DNA from: Trileptium ribeirensis
Taxonomy: Eukaryota > Nematoda > Enoplea > Enoplida > Thoracostomopsidae
Length of the DNA stretch: 64,000 bases
Assembly (NCBI GenBank): GCA_030248225.1
Contig: JASANE010000920.1
Location: 17,779-81,778, forward strand
Direction of reading: 5' to 3'
The translations under genes were made by a program, and so were the position numbers. Under the pieces are notes generated by a model, which was not told the DNA's origin, made no database searches, and saw nothing but the letters and a program-made list of their open reading frames with translations. Positions 23,246-34,439 of this stretch are shown piece after piece. Every line of letters starts with the position of its first letter. Positions within the stretch are counted from its first letter, which is position 1.

Positions 23246-24398
23246 TGCTATGATCAGTACAAAGCACGTTCACATTATATTCATACATTCGCATGTTTTT
23301 ATGCACTACCTTGAGACACAGTTTTTGCAACTTACTGATTTTTATAAACATAAACATCGATTGATATAGTACGTATAGCAATGTTATAGGCCTCGGATCA
23401 AATTAACAGAAGCCGAGGACTGCGCCATTAAACCCTCCGCAACTATAAAGTATTTCCAATCAATACAATAAATTGTATTGTCTACAAAATATTTAAAGAC
23501 TCAATGGATTACCGGTTCATATTCAATGAGCGGTTAAAAACCACTCCTAGTAAGCTTAGCTGAAGCCGAAGCTAGCTTTTCCACCAATGCACGTGAGTGT
23601 TGTGTGCAATATACTGTTAAATATTACTGGTTGTTATATACATTTAACTTTTTCGTGGTGTAGCGCTTGCGTATTTTGCATCATAAAATTTGTATCTAAA
23701 ATGCCTGTTCCGACGGCGGTGTGAGCAGATTTATTGCGATAATAAAACTGTTCGATATGTTTTGATAAGCAACGCCCAACACACTATTTTCTAGTTTTAT
23801 AATCTAAATGTGATACGAAATGGTCCCACTGTATTGCAATCCAATTTTGTAATGTTCTGTTATAAGCTTTGAAAGATTTTGTTTTTAAAAACCCCGATAA
23901 GCGGTATATATGTACTAAAGTTTTCAGTTTGAGTTATCGAAAACAAATGGAGTCATTTAGGGTCGTTAGAAACAAGGTTTCTTAAAATATATTGTTATGT
24001 TTAGCTCGAATTTTATTGAAGAATATGCTAAGTTCTCGAAAGCTACTAGTTGTTGAATTTGCTATAACCACTGCCAGCATTGTACCAGATGTACCTTTAT
24101 TAGCCGATGTTGAAGTATATGAACAGCACTGAGACGTATAGAGCATAGGTGTCGAAGGTCCATCTCTTTGAATTTTAAAAGAATATGCTGGTGGAGCAAG
24201 AATCAAAGAAACTTCTTTTAAATTTCATGGAAACCTATTTTCAGGGCAGGGAAATTCCACTACGACATTAACGCTGTGAAACTTACAGAAAGAGCAGTAC
24301 CAGAGGAAAGATAATTATAGAACATAAGATAGATCATAATATCAAATATATAGTGTCATAACATCGATTATTCTATACCTTTTAACGCCATCATATTG
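23246..24398. other. Intergenic upstream of the peptide gene
   Basis: No supported gene. The minus ORF at 23982-24206 has no recognisable feature. Confidence 0.5.
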
Positions 24399-24406
24399 TA
24401 TAAATA
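24399..24406 (+). promoter_or_regulatory. Possible TATA box of the 24.6 kb peptide gene
   Basis: TATAAATA lies 193 bp upstream of the ATG. That leaves room for a 5' UTR, or for an intron ending at TATTATTACAG (near 24550). Such motifs are frequent in AT-rich DNA, so this is only suggestive. Confidence 0.3.
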
Positions 24407-24598
24407 TCTTATGGGGCCACGCGAGCACTATTTACTTTTAATTTAAACATTTAAAATTTCTCTTAATAAAAACAACACTTATACACTTTCTAGTAATCTA
24501 ACCAAAAGTTTACTGTCATACCGCAGAGTTTGTGCATAATATTATTACAGGACTAGTATTTAAACGTATTCAAACATATTTCCTAATAAATATATCAA

Positions 24599-24994
24599 AT
24601 GAATATACACATGCATGGATGTCGATGTAAAGACACCCAAAACAGAGCATTTATAACAACAGCGACGCTGCTAATATTGTTGCAGTACTCAATTTCGCTA
24701 AGTGGAGCCCATCTAATTCTCAAAGTTGTTCGACGGATTTCTGAAGTCCCAGATGGTGACTCACAAAACACTCCGGGATCTGTGTTTATTGTTGACCCGA
24801 TAATAGAACCAGATCAATATGATCGTAACAACGGCAACGACGGCGCTGGCTTAGCAAATCCGAATATATTGATTGACAAAGAAAGCGGTTTAGCGAATGA
24901 TAGACAAGTTCCGACAATAAGTGGAAACGACGATGGAACCGTGGAAGGATTACAATGGTCTACAAAGTTTAATTTTTACCCAGGACTCAGATGA
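24599..24994 (+). CDS. Putative secreted peptide precursor A (WSTKFNFYPGLR end)
   Basis: A 131-codon ORF. Residues about 17-37 form a hydrophobic segment (ITTATLLILLQYSISLSG) fitting a signal peptide after a long N-region. Then comes LKVVRR with a dibasic site, a long acidic Asp/Asn/Gly-rich spacer, and the C-terminus QWSTKFNFYPGLR directly before TGA. The ORF at 39531-39815 on the other strand has the same plan and a WSEKLNFFPGL end, which argues that both are real. The layout (signal peptide, spacer, short conserved C-terminal peptide) suits a neuropeptide or secreted-peptide precursor. There is no Gly-basic amidation signal after Leu. Function unknown; an upstream exon cannot be excluded. 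Confidence 0.6.
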   Translation: MNIHMHGCRCKDTQNRAFITTATLLILLQYSISLSGAHLILKVVRRISEVPDGDSQNTPGSVFIVDPIIEPDQYDRNNGNDGAGLANPNILIDKESGLANDRQVPTISGNDDGTVEGLQWSTKFNFYPGLR

Positions 24995-26682
24995 TCGAGC
25001 TGCGTTTATATGATAATTATTATTTTGATTCAGTCAAAACCAACGAAAAAATGTTGGTTTGCTAAATATCTAAAACTTAGGATTTTCTTTACACATTTTC
25101 AATTTTTTTGCGGCGTTTAAAAAACCCAGAATGTGGAAATATTATTTGCGCATAGTCTATACAACACCATCCAATCCATAGATGTCCAAGGTCTATATGC
25201 ATAGCGGTATATGGATGAAGCGTGTGGGAATAGGTAGGGTACGTGGGTTTACAGCAGGGAGATAACCAGCAATTTTTCTTCACGTGTAACCCAGTTTCTA
25301 ATAAGTTTCCCGATTGTTTCCATATTGTGCACAACTTGTTTAGTTTTTCTCATAACTGCTAAAACGTTCTGCACGCCTACAGCTTGAGGCTAGGTGCAGG
25401 GCCTAGCGGATGGTTGGCAGTGCAATTTCTCGAAGGTGAGGTTTTGTAGGTTGCATAATATGGCTTAAGTTGGGGTCCGATCCATGGGGTTATAACCCTT
25501 TGCCTGCCCTATGATTTGATGCTATACAGTGTAAATTGTATAATAAAATAGATGGTATGAGGGGCACAATCAGTCTGTCTGTGGTGTTTACATGCTGTAT
25601 TTTACTGAAGGCGTCATCGCAACCATACACAAACAAATTACACAAAAAATGCTTTAACACCGTGGTGTGACTGACACAATACAACATTTTCGAGAACTTT
25701 ATGGGATAGGCTACAATATACCATTGGCGGCTCTACACTAATTACATTCTTACTAGTATAAGAATACCCCTCAAAATCATCTTCAGATATCATCAAAACA
25801 ATATGGCGTCAAAGACATCATATGAACATGAACAGTGGCAGCGACATCTAGGTTGGACAAAAACTTCCCCATGCTAGGTTCTTTATAACGCAAACGCGGC
25901 AGTTGTTCGTATTAACGACCCGTCGGACATGCGACATCTGAAATCTTTATAATTTTAGCTTGATCTCCATTTGATTTTGAGCCATTTTATTCGAACCTTG
26001 ATGGGTCAATCTTGTTAGGCTCCACGTTTTAGGTTCTCCAGTATTGAATATATGTGATTTAATTTGATACTGATCAACTCAGCTCGAAGTCGCCATAAGT
26101 GAAAAAATGAAAATAAACAAATGAAACATAAACACAAATGAAATAAAAATGAATTTTCCACAGTAATTATGACAAATTTATTTGATTTATTCACATATCA
26201 CTCCAATTTTTTACTAAAGTGTTCATGCCGATTTTCCTTCTCAAATATATCACACAGAAATAACATTATAGGACATGATTTGGTCTAGGATGCATCAAGC
26301 TTTGATTCTTCGGCCGCTGCTGCCTTAGTTTCAATAGTTCTATAGAAGCGAAACGTCTCTGACTAGTGTGCAGGCCTATGACGGTTGTTTTCGAATGGGG
26401 TTATCTGATTGAGGATGTACATTCAAATCCAACTTTTACAACTACAATTTGACTTGTCGAAAATTGTTTAGATTATTACTAAATTACTTAGCTAGCGAAT
26501 AATGTTACATTGTATCATTGAAGTCATCCTAGCGATACTTAGTCTATCAACCTAGGGGTCTTAAGTTAGCACTTATGCATCATTCACAGAGAAGTACGTG
26601 CAATAATTGTACACCGTAAGCTATTGCAGCGACCATGATGTAAGAAAACAATATTGTCACAGTATTTGAATTCTAGTGCAAT
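24995..26682. other. Intergenic downstream of peptide gene A
   Basis: No supported gene. No canonical AATAAA is evident close after the stop at 24994. ORFs at 25089-25334 and 25490-25687 (-) have no recognisable feature. Confidence 0.5.
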
Positions 26683-27390
26683 GAGCGAGCGAAGCGAGCG
26701 AGTGGAACGAGAATTTTCAATTTTGGCTCTGGAGGGGGTTGAGGAGGTCCTGTCTGTGTGTGTCTGTGTGTCGCACCTGAATATCGATAACGCTTGGGCG
26801 GATTTCGAACCGCAATGGTCGATTTAGGTGTAGTGACGGAGCCCGATTTTTGAATTTTTTGCCGTGAGATAAGTTATGTGGCAAAATGATCATGTTTATA
26901 AATAATAAATTTATTATGATGACGATTCAAAATTATTAAGTTTATAAATAAAATCAATGGAATATATAACAAGTTTTTCAACTACTTCCCAATCTGCAGT
27001 CTATAAGCTTATAGTTGGCGCCAAATTTTATTTTTAGTGAAAAGCGTGGGAAATGCACCTAAATGTGTGTTTTTGTTGCTTTTAGTGTCTTATATGGTTT
27101 TCTGGTCAGATAAACTCATTGCAAATGTTAAAAATATTGTTGGGCAAATATTTTTTACGCTTCTGGTTCATACTTGGCATAAAAAATAACGTTTTCGCAA
27201 TTTTCGGTGAGAAGTCGTGGGAAAAGCACCTGAATGTGTGTTTATTGTTGGTTTTAGTGTCGGATATGGGGTTTTCTGGGCCGACAAGCTCATTGCGAGT
27301 GTTAAAATATTGTGTGGCAAATATTTTCACACTTCTGCTTCGGGGGATTGTTCTCACCACTCGAATTCTGGCTCGCAAGCGAGCTTCACT
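26683..27390 (-). mobile_element. Interspersed repeat family 2, copy 2
   Basis: Reverse-complement match to 10809-11750 at high identity over nearly the whole length, ending in GGCTCGCAAGCGAGCTTC. Differences from copy 1: a single unit in place of the 167 bp tandem pair, with an AT-rich segment (about 26885-26965) in its place, and a terminus GAGCGAGCGAAGCGAGCG next to AGTGGAACGAG. ORFs at 27106-27456 on both strands are shadows, matching the ORF at 10776-11171. Confidence 0.8.
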
Positions 27391-27605
27391 AGTTATTATA
27401 TTATTGCAAACATAGCGCAATCAGTAGCACACACCAAAATATTGCTGCTACAATAACATTGGCTTTTATTGCAAACTCAATAGCAGAAGCAAAGATATTG
27501 CCGCCGCAATAATATTGGGTTGTGTTTCACAACCGCAGAACAGTCGAGTTATTGCTGCATCAAAAGCAGCTAGTTGGTATTGTAGCAACAACATAATGCT
27601 CGCGG
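27391..27605. other. Intergenic, reiterated ATATTGC(T/C)GC words
   Basis: Several loose repeats of ATATTGCTGC / ATATTGCCGC with CAATA, about 50-60 bp apart. No gene. Confidence 0.4.
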
Positions 27606-27720
27606 AGTTTGATAATGGTGCCCCCAGTTTGATATTGGTGCCCCTCTCAAGTGTGATATTAGTACCACCTCCATTTTAATATTGATTCCTCCTCCAATTT
27701 AATACTGGTGTCTCGCTCCA
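27606..27720 (+). repeat. Minisatellite, ~23 bp x 5
   Basis: Imperfect tandem units of the type AGTTTGATATTGGTGCCCCT(CTC), each 20-24 bp, drifting to AATTTAATACTGGTGTCTCG at the last copy. Confidence 0.85.
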
Positions 27721-29190
27721 GTTTCTATAGTTTCTTGTAGCTAGCCGAAAGACTATAGTTTCTTCCAACTAGCCAAAAAATCAAAAATCGGTTACGACAA
27801 GGTGAAAGAGGTTTAAGTTTTACGGTAAACAAAGCCGACTTCTGAAATGTAGCTTGTCTTCATTTGTTTGGTGATGCGTTGTTTGTAAGGTATGGAGAAT
27901 CGTGTATATATAGGTTTTTGGTTAATACGATGGTTCGGTTATCCCGAGTCTAGCGCGACTATTTTACGCGCTTTCAGATATTTTCAGTAGGTCTAGAACC
28001 GAACTGATTTCCAGAATATAGTCTATTTTCATTTGTTTGCTTATGTATTGCCTGCAGGGACCAATATAGGTATTAAATATGCTGAATACAATGATTAAAG
28101 TTTATCATGAATATATGCAATGCCTTTCAGAGCCGGCGTTGGCGTGCCCGTCCTCCTTATCAGAGGGGATACTCACATGTCAAGGTGCCTCCCACAAAAA
28201 TATATATTGCTTCTAGCGCCTACTACATAAAATCACTTCGAATACAATAATTGCGAGTTCAATGTTTTAAAGCAAGCCTTACACTAAGTGGCGTCGCAAA
28301 CTTTACAAAACTGGAGGGTGGAAAAAGGTGGAGGGAACCAGTCGTTTACATTCATTTGTTATATATAATCTAATATACGTTTGTCAGTAAAATGTGGGGC
28401 GGAGGCATAAACCCTCGGTCTGTGGGGAGGCACTTCCGTCGCATATTCTGTTGTGCAATTCGTGCACGCACTTCTCTGTGAATGATGCATTACGAAAGAT
28501 TTTGTGGCAAGACTCGTTTATAAATCTAGAAGCTTTATGCAAACCGTAACTATCTGAATGCACAACATGCCATGTTGCAACTATGGTTTGTAAAAATTAA
28601 GCATGTATAAAAATCTGTGCAGACAAATGTCTGAATACATGGTTAGTTATATTACATGCTAGTTGTAACATAGCCAACTGTACATTTACCTACTTGTTGC
28701 CACGGTAACTGATTCAAACTAGCACTTACGCACTCGTTTGAACAAAAATTTGGACACGCTTGCCTTTGCTACAACTATTACTTGTGGTAAAACAGCAATA
28801 ATAAATATATGCATATAAAGCAACTAGTATACTAATCGCCTCCACTCGACAAAATCCCAAATACCGTGAAAATAATAAAATATTATTTGAAAAATAAAAC
28901 ATATGCAAAAATATGAACTGAATATAAATCGAAATAACAAAACCTTGTTAGGTATGTCATGAAATTGTCATTGTATTAATCGCCTAAGGATATAATTCCG
29001 GTTCAGAAACGAAGAGAAGTTTGTTTCGACCGTCGGCGTCTCACCTTATGCTTGCACATAGCGAAAGCAGAAATCGGCACAACTAGGGAACTAAAATGTT
29101 AGCTACAAAATAGTATATGCAATTGGCTACCATTTTTCCTAAAAACTGTACATTTAATTCAAAAATAGCGTATTTGCTCTAATTTATGCG
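27721..29190. other. Intergenic, nothing recognised
   Basis: No supported gene. The 60-codon minus ORF at 28726-28908 has no recognisable feature. Confidence 0.5.
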
Positions 29191-29715
29191 ACGTTTACGT
29201 TATAAAACGTCCGCCATGTGGCAGATTTGTCCCTGTGTGATACGACATTACCATAGTGCATGGTAGTTGGAAGAATATACTATGCAGCACAAGTAATGGT
29301 GTCGCGGACACCATGTACATTACACTACGGTGTCTTCGATACCCTACGTTTGAATAGTTGTTTAAAAAAGGCGGAGAAATTAGCTAAGTGAAATTTCAAA
29401 TTATTTACGCCAATAGATTGTATCTCACAAATCATGCCGTTTAAAGCTATGCGTAGGAAATGCACGGACAAATCTTGCTCTGTATAAACTCCCCACAACG
29501 GAGAAAAACTACAAGGCACCTTATCAAATGACTTTAATCATTGCTAGCTAGAAGTTTACGGTGTCCATGACACCACACAAGTATGCTGATGGTGTCCGAA
29601 ACATCATATATAATTGCTTAGCCTACAGTATTTGTGTTTCGTAGACTATATGGTTGACGATGTTACGCAGGCTGTACGTTCACAAAACTTTATAACTGCA
29701 ACTTGTGACGTAAAC
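29191..29715. mobile_element. MITE family 1, diverged copy C
   Basis: The left end (ACGTTTACGTTATAAAACGTCC, then TTGTCCCTGTG) resembles the left end of copies A and B, and the right end (ACTTTATAACTGCAACTTGTGACGTAAAC) is a rough inverted complement. The interior has four imperfect copies of GGTGTCNNNGACACC (about 29309, 29328, 29559 and 29588). It is more diverged than A and B, so the boundaries are approximate. Confidence 0.6.
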
Positions 29716-30125
29716 CCTGCATTACCGCGTTAAAAGCCCAATGTAATACTTGAAAACAATGTACCCAAGTTTTTCCCTTTTAATGATCAAAGTTCATCAG
29801 TAAACACCAGATTTAATAAGTTGGCATGAAATAACGTAGATTAACAATTTCTGTACGAAATTGCGCAATTTAATCATTCATACTAAGTCGTTTTTCACGT
29901 ATATTTGTACACAGCATTCACACCGTAATGTCGCAACGAAAGCACACAAAAATCAATTCGGATGCAGTGGTAACGTTGATTAAACCGCCCGTGCAATGTT
30001 GTTGTCGGAAGGTGCCGTAATTGGAGCTGTAGCAACGATGGTATGCTGTCCGCAAGCGTGTAATACATTGCTTTGACATCCAGAATCCATCTGAAAATGC
30101 CTTTGTATTTGATGGTGCCCGAAGA
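29716..30125. other. Intergenic; ORFs are probable shadows
   Basis: The minus ORFs 29895-30344 (149 codons) and 29918-30310 overlap in different frames and run into the repeat at 30126-30240. Their similarity to the ORF at 30522-30734 follows from the DNA repeat. No domain is visible. Confidence 0.4.
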
Positions 30126-30240
30126 GGAATTAAGTAGTTGAGTAAAATGGTATCCAATGCGACGTTCGGTTGCCCGACTGAGACGATTACGTGCCCGAGT
30201 GAGACGATTCGGTGTCTGAGTGATAGTGATGCACAAATGG
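30126..30240 (-). repeat. Dispersed repeat with ~21 bp internal units, copy 1
   Basis: GGAATTAAGTAGTTGAGTA is followed by CAATGCGACG and then three units of the type GTGCCCGAGTGAGACGATTC. The same arrangement recurs at 30621-30720, about 490 bp downstream in the same orientation. Confidence 0.8.
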
Positions 30241-30589
30241 GATAGAACCTCTCCATGTGCTCTTGGTATTTTGCCATACGTGCTTGATAAATCGCTAAAG
30301 TACACCCCACCGCTTTGCGCTACATTAGGACATAGCCGTTTCAATTACTGAAGCATCCTTGGAAATATCGCTGTTAAGCGTTGTTGATCTTGTCGAGAAA
30401 AACGAAAGGCTTAACACCGGATTCTAACTCCCACCCTCTCCCTCTTGTACCACAGGGCCATTCATATATCAAACAACGCAAACTAACTGAATATGTAAAC
30501 ATACTATATATAACCAGCAAATCATGCCGATGCCCATAACAACAGAGTGCCAGAATGTAACTCTGCGATGCTAGATTGGATATTATTAG

Positions 30590-30720
30590 TGCTCGGGTGA
30601 GACTTGTTAGTGCACGAGTGGGAATTAAGTAGTTGAGTATAATTGCACCCCAATGCGACGCTCCGGTGCCCGAGTGATACGCTTCTGCGCCCGAGGGAGA
30701 GTAGTGCCCGACTAAAATGG
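30590..30720 (-). repeat. Dispersed repeat with ~21 bp internal units, copy 2
   Basis: Repeats the block order of 30126-30240: GGAATTAAGTAGTTGAGTA, CAATGCGACG, GTGCCCGAGTGATACGCTTC, GCGCCCGAGGGAG, GTGCCCGACTAAAATGG. Extra units precede it (GTGCTCGGGTGAGAC). The short SLG-x-RSV repeats in the minus ORF 30522-30734 are translations of this repeat. Confidence 0.8.
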
Positions 30721-31284
30721 AATCGTGTTATCAATTATACGACACGTAGATCAGGCCTATGTTCAGAGGATTGTTGTAGATTGTGCAGGCGTAACAACAG
30801 ATGCACTGAAAAATTCTTCGGCGAAAACCGTTTCGCGGAAGTACACTTTAGTAAACATTATTGCTTTGAAGTTTGTAATTGTAATGATCACTGCACGTAT
30901 AATAGTCAAAACGATTGCAATATCGGATGCAAACTGAGTAACGCATATAACCATTGCCTTATGTGCGTGCAAGATTTGTTGTATTTTTGCATATTGATGA
31001 AAATGGCAAGCTGATTCCGTTAAGTTGTCATGTTTGCAGACATTATTGTTAAAGTGTTTCTATAAAAACCTTTCACCCCCATCATATATTCAGCCACGAT
31101 TTCTGAACAGACAAAATAGCTCGATTTTCTAAGATCATTTCGTGCTTAAAAGAAAACTCGTCTCAAGTTTAATATTTTGCTATAAGCAGTGTCACAAAGT
31201 TGCTGAATTATTTAAGCCATCTGTTGTTATAATTGAGGTCCAAATGATAGTTGACATTCCACCCGAATTGGTTTGTGAGTATTA
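30721..31284. other. Intergenic; overlapping ORFs not supported
   Basis: Plus ORFs at 30643-31014 and 30725-30937 and a minus ORF at 30763-30972 overlap. The 30643 frame is Cys-rich in its middle (CNCNDHCTYN... pattern) but starts inside the repeat and has no signal peptide. I do not call a gene. Confidence 0.35.
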
Positions 31285-31690
31285 GCAGCAACTATGAAGG
31301 GCCCAAGTTTTGCAACACCTAGAGAGGCTTAAAAATTTGGCAGAAATTGGAAGAAAATTCTAGTAACATTGGGGATAGTTATGAGTGTCCGAAAAATCTC
31401 AGATATTTAGACCCCACTTTTCTTCCCAGCCCCATCCCGAAAAATTTACAAAAATCAGAGAACATTAGGGTAACATTGGCACAAATGACAAAAATTAGGG
31501 GAAACATTAACAATGCTTCGGGAATATTACAAAAATTAGCAGAAATTAGAGAACATTCTAGCAAAATTGGGTAAAATTGTAAATGTCTAAAAATTTAAAC
31601 CCCCCGTGTTACTCCCCGCTCTAGCCTCTCTGCCATTACGAGAGCCGTCTAGCCCCGTCTCCCCCTCAGCCAACAGACGTAGGACACCCG
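31285..31690 (+). repeat. Repeat family 5, copy 2
   Basis: A GGGCCC-containing start, a long core of AAATTAGCAGAAATT / ACAAAAATTAGGG words, and a C-rich end with CTCCCCGCTCTAGCCTC. The plus ORF 31347-31574 and its minus counterpart 31379-31564 are low-complexity shadows of the core. Confidence 0.45.
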
Positions 31691-33358
31691 TGCTTTAATA
31701 TATATAACAAAAGAGAAACGTATTGATCATCATCTAATTAAAACCATTTTTGATTTGTATCGATAATTTCTGCTTTGAAAATTAGGCCGCATTAATGATC
31801 TAGGTGTCAAATCAATAACTACTAGCAATATTTTAATGCGTCAGACACTTGTTCAAAATGATTAATCATTTATAATGCCAAAAATTGTTCACATTGCTCG
31901 TCTGTGACAGCTTTAGTCTGTTTATAAATTTGCATTAAGGTAGCAGATAACATTGATCTAGATGACACTCACAGATGCTACTGACATGCTTTTGATTGTC
32001 AGAGAAAACTCGCAGCGCAGCCTGTTAGGTTAGGGCTCTGGTTTAGGCTTAGGTAATATGAGTTTGGTGAAATTCGGGTTTTACAATTCCAACCTATAGA
32101 AAGTGGACTTACAGGGGAGGAGGATTCCGACTGCAAGACATGATGTGTATCGTTGGTACAGCAGTGCAAGGGAGAAACCCAACCAAAAATGTACCTCAGT
32201 CTCCTTAATTTTTCTTCATAATTTAACAATATTTTCATACAATTTTTGCTATTATACTTATAATTCGTAAAAAATTTTGGTACGCCGTCAGTGCAGCTGC
32301 GGCGACGCTCGGAGTCTCGGAGGGTGTAGTAAATATGGCTTAAGGGGAGAGTGTGTCCGACCTTGATGGATTAATTCCGTTGCCTTCCTATTATGGGCCC
32401 CTAAAACAGCGTATAACTACATTTGAGTCTTTTACAGTTTTTTTACTTTATCTCCACGTTTTAATTAGATTTGTGTGCATTAATCTAGCTGCGACCGTCA
32501 GTTATTTAGCGGTCAGAAGAGTGAGCTTATACCGGGGTGCGCGCGTACAAAAATATTTGAGCTCGCTGGTACCCACGCAAATACCTCGTAGTGACTGTAT
32601 ATACTATTACCAAGGCCTTCCGGGCGACACTCACTGAATGAAATAGCGTCTTTCAAAACAGGAAAGTACACAATCCAATTCGGCAGCGGCCACTAAAAAG
32701 AAACCACGGAATTTGTTGATATTACCACACCAAAATGAACAAATGTACAGTCGTGGTGGCGGAATTTGTTTGCGTATAAATTGATTTTAAGGTGTTTACG
32801 CCGATGTAATAGGTTTAGGATGCACTAAGATTTTGCTTTCCTGTGACCTTATTTGAGCCCTCTACTGCGTGAGTTGCAACTGAAGTCGAATTTAAGCTTT
32901 TTCTTGAGGGGCCCCGCCGGAACCCAGAAAAACGGATATTTCTGTGGTATGACAAAACAAAGTCAATCAAGGTACAATTTCTTAATATATTTTGATCTAA
33001 TAAAGTAAGCTACACTTTACGCTATCACTTCTTTCAATATTGGCAACGAAACCATCGTCACCACGCAAGGCGGCGGTTGCGCAGCAAAGTCGGTTCCGGA
33101 CGTTTTCTGTCGGTTCTTGTCTTCATAAAATGTCAGCTTGAAATGTCCAAACCAGCTACAATTTACAAATGTACAGCAATTTTCCAGTTGATAAAACATA
33201 AATGTTTCAATATTCATTGTTTTATTTTTCTTAAATAATTTTGTGAAACTTGCTGTTTAAATTCTGCTACTCATTTAGTCAGGTCTGTTCAAATTTTTTG
33301 CGATGTGCATTTGACATAGTGAGCTAAGGCTAAGTTATATTTAAATCGCAGTGTAAAT
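31691..33358. other. Intergenic, nothing recognised
   Basis: No supported gene. A TTAGGTTAGGG / TTTAGGCTTAGG stretch lies at 32024-32052. ORFs at 31999-32238 (-), 32353-32637 (+) and 33017-33217 (-) show no domain. Confidence 0.5.
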
Positions 33359-33642
33359 GCGTGTTCACACACTCAAACTTGTCGCTCAAATTTTGAGCTC
33401 AAAGTTTGCAAAATTTGACGGTAATTTTAACGAAAAATTGTGATATTTCAAAATTTGGGAACAACATCTGAGCTCAAACTTTTTCAAGTAATGAATCTTA
33501 TCGGTGATTGGCTACTTTAAAATTCTTCAAAAGTTTGAACAGTGTTGAGACATTCAAACTACCAAAATTAAAAAAAATGCTTTCAAAATTTGATCGAAAT
33601 TTGATCAAAATTTGAACAAAAAGTTTGAGCGTGTGAACACGC
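33359..33642. mobile_element. MITE family 6, 284 bp
   Basis: Terminal inverted repeats of 22 bp with one mismatch: GCGTGTTCACACACTCAAAC at the left and GTTTGAGCGTGTGAACACGC at the right. The interior repeats CAAA(A)TTTGA(G/T)C-type words (subterminal TTTGAGCTCAAA). No coding capacity. No unambiguous target duplication (flanks TAAAT / TTTAG). Confidence 0.85.
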
Positions 33643-33960
33643 TTTAGTCTGTTATAAGGAAAACTTAACATATCACGATGGTATTAAAATCTATATCAAC
33701 TGGTCTAAATGTTATATGAATATATAATGAAATTATATGAATATTTAAACGGGCTGTCTGAAATATAGAAACCGTTGTACGTGAATGTAATCGAACATCG
33801 ACAAAACGTCAGAAATGTGCAACGCAGAAATAAAGTATATATGTACATATTCATTTCGTATTTCTGCATACATGTCTACAAATATATGTATTCTCAAACC
33901 TAATTTAACGCTGGGCCTACATTTTTAAACATAAACACAATACAATTTTGTGAAAACAGC
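33643..33960. other. Intergenic
   Basis: AT-rich, nothing recognised. Confidence 0.5.
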
Positions 33961-33974
33961 AGTTTAACAAGTGA

Positions 33975-34102
33975 AGAGTTGTGTGAAGTACGGGTACCCG
34001 CGGTGCCTGCCTGCAAGTTCAACAATTGAGCCCGTACCCGGCCCGGCCCTCGGGCAGCCGTGGGCACCCATACCCGCACACATCTGGCTTATACCGCCCC
34101 TG
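33975..34102 (-). mobile_element. Probable hAT element end
   Basis: On the minus strand the sequence begins CAGGGGCGGTATAAGCC, the CAGGG(G/C) terminus common in hAT transposons, and runs into GC-rich reiterated words (GCGGGTATGGGTGCCC, GGGCCGGGCCGGGTACGGG, CCGCGGGTACCCGTAC) like the subterminal repeats of hAT elements. The partner end was not found, so this is a fragment or a solo end. Confidence 0.5.
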
Positions 34103-34213
34103 ACTAGAAATTGTCTGTGATTGTCTGAATACACTTACAGTGGGTTTTACTGACTTACTACTGACGGCAGTACAGCTGTGACATTGCGTTTGACGTTGCA
34201 CGCGTATTCTGCA

Positions 34214-34408
34214 ATGAACGATGTCCTAGATTCGGTATATGTGGTGATATTTAGTGCTATATGTTTGGCCAGTTTTAAGAGATATATTTACCGTACCAGA
34301 TTACGTGTCCATGGGTCTAATATTTTGCTAGAACGTTGTGATCGAATGTCTGATAAAAAATTGAGATCACCTTCCATGCGAGAAGATAACAATATCATCA
34401 CTTATTAG
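34214..34408 (+). CDS. Hypothetical small protein or terminal exon, 64 codons
   Basis: From the ATG at 34214 the ORF encodes a short hydrophobic stretch (SVYVVIFSAICLASF, residues ~7-21) followed by a basic, polar tail (KRYIYRTRLRVHG ... MSDKKLRSPSMRED). The AATAAA at 34428-34433 lies 20 nt after the stop, fitting a transcript end. The stretch is open 12 codons farther upstream, so it could be a last exon, with the AG at CTTGGCCAG or ATATTTAG as acceptor. No family is recognised and chance is possible. Confidence 0.25.
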   Translation: MNDVLDSVYVVIFSAICLASFKRYIYRTRLRVHGSNILLERCDRMSDKKLRSPSMREDNNIITY

Positions 34409-34439
34409 AGACTGTTGAAGGTTTTCTAATAAAGTCTTA

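Noticed and set aside
29895..30344. 149-codon minus ORF
   Set aside because: Overlaps another long ORF in a different frame and ends in a short-unit DNA repeat; no motif.
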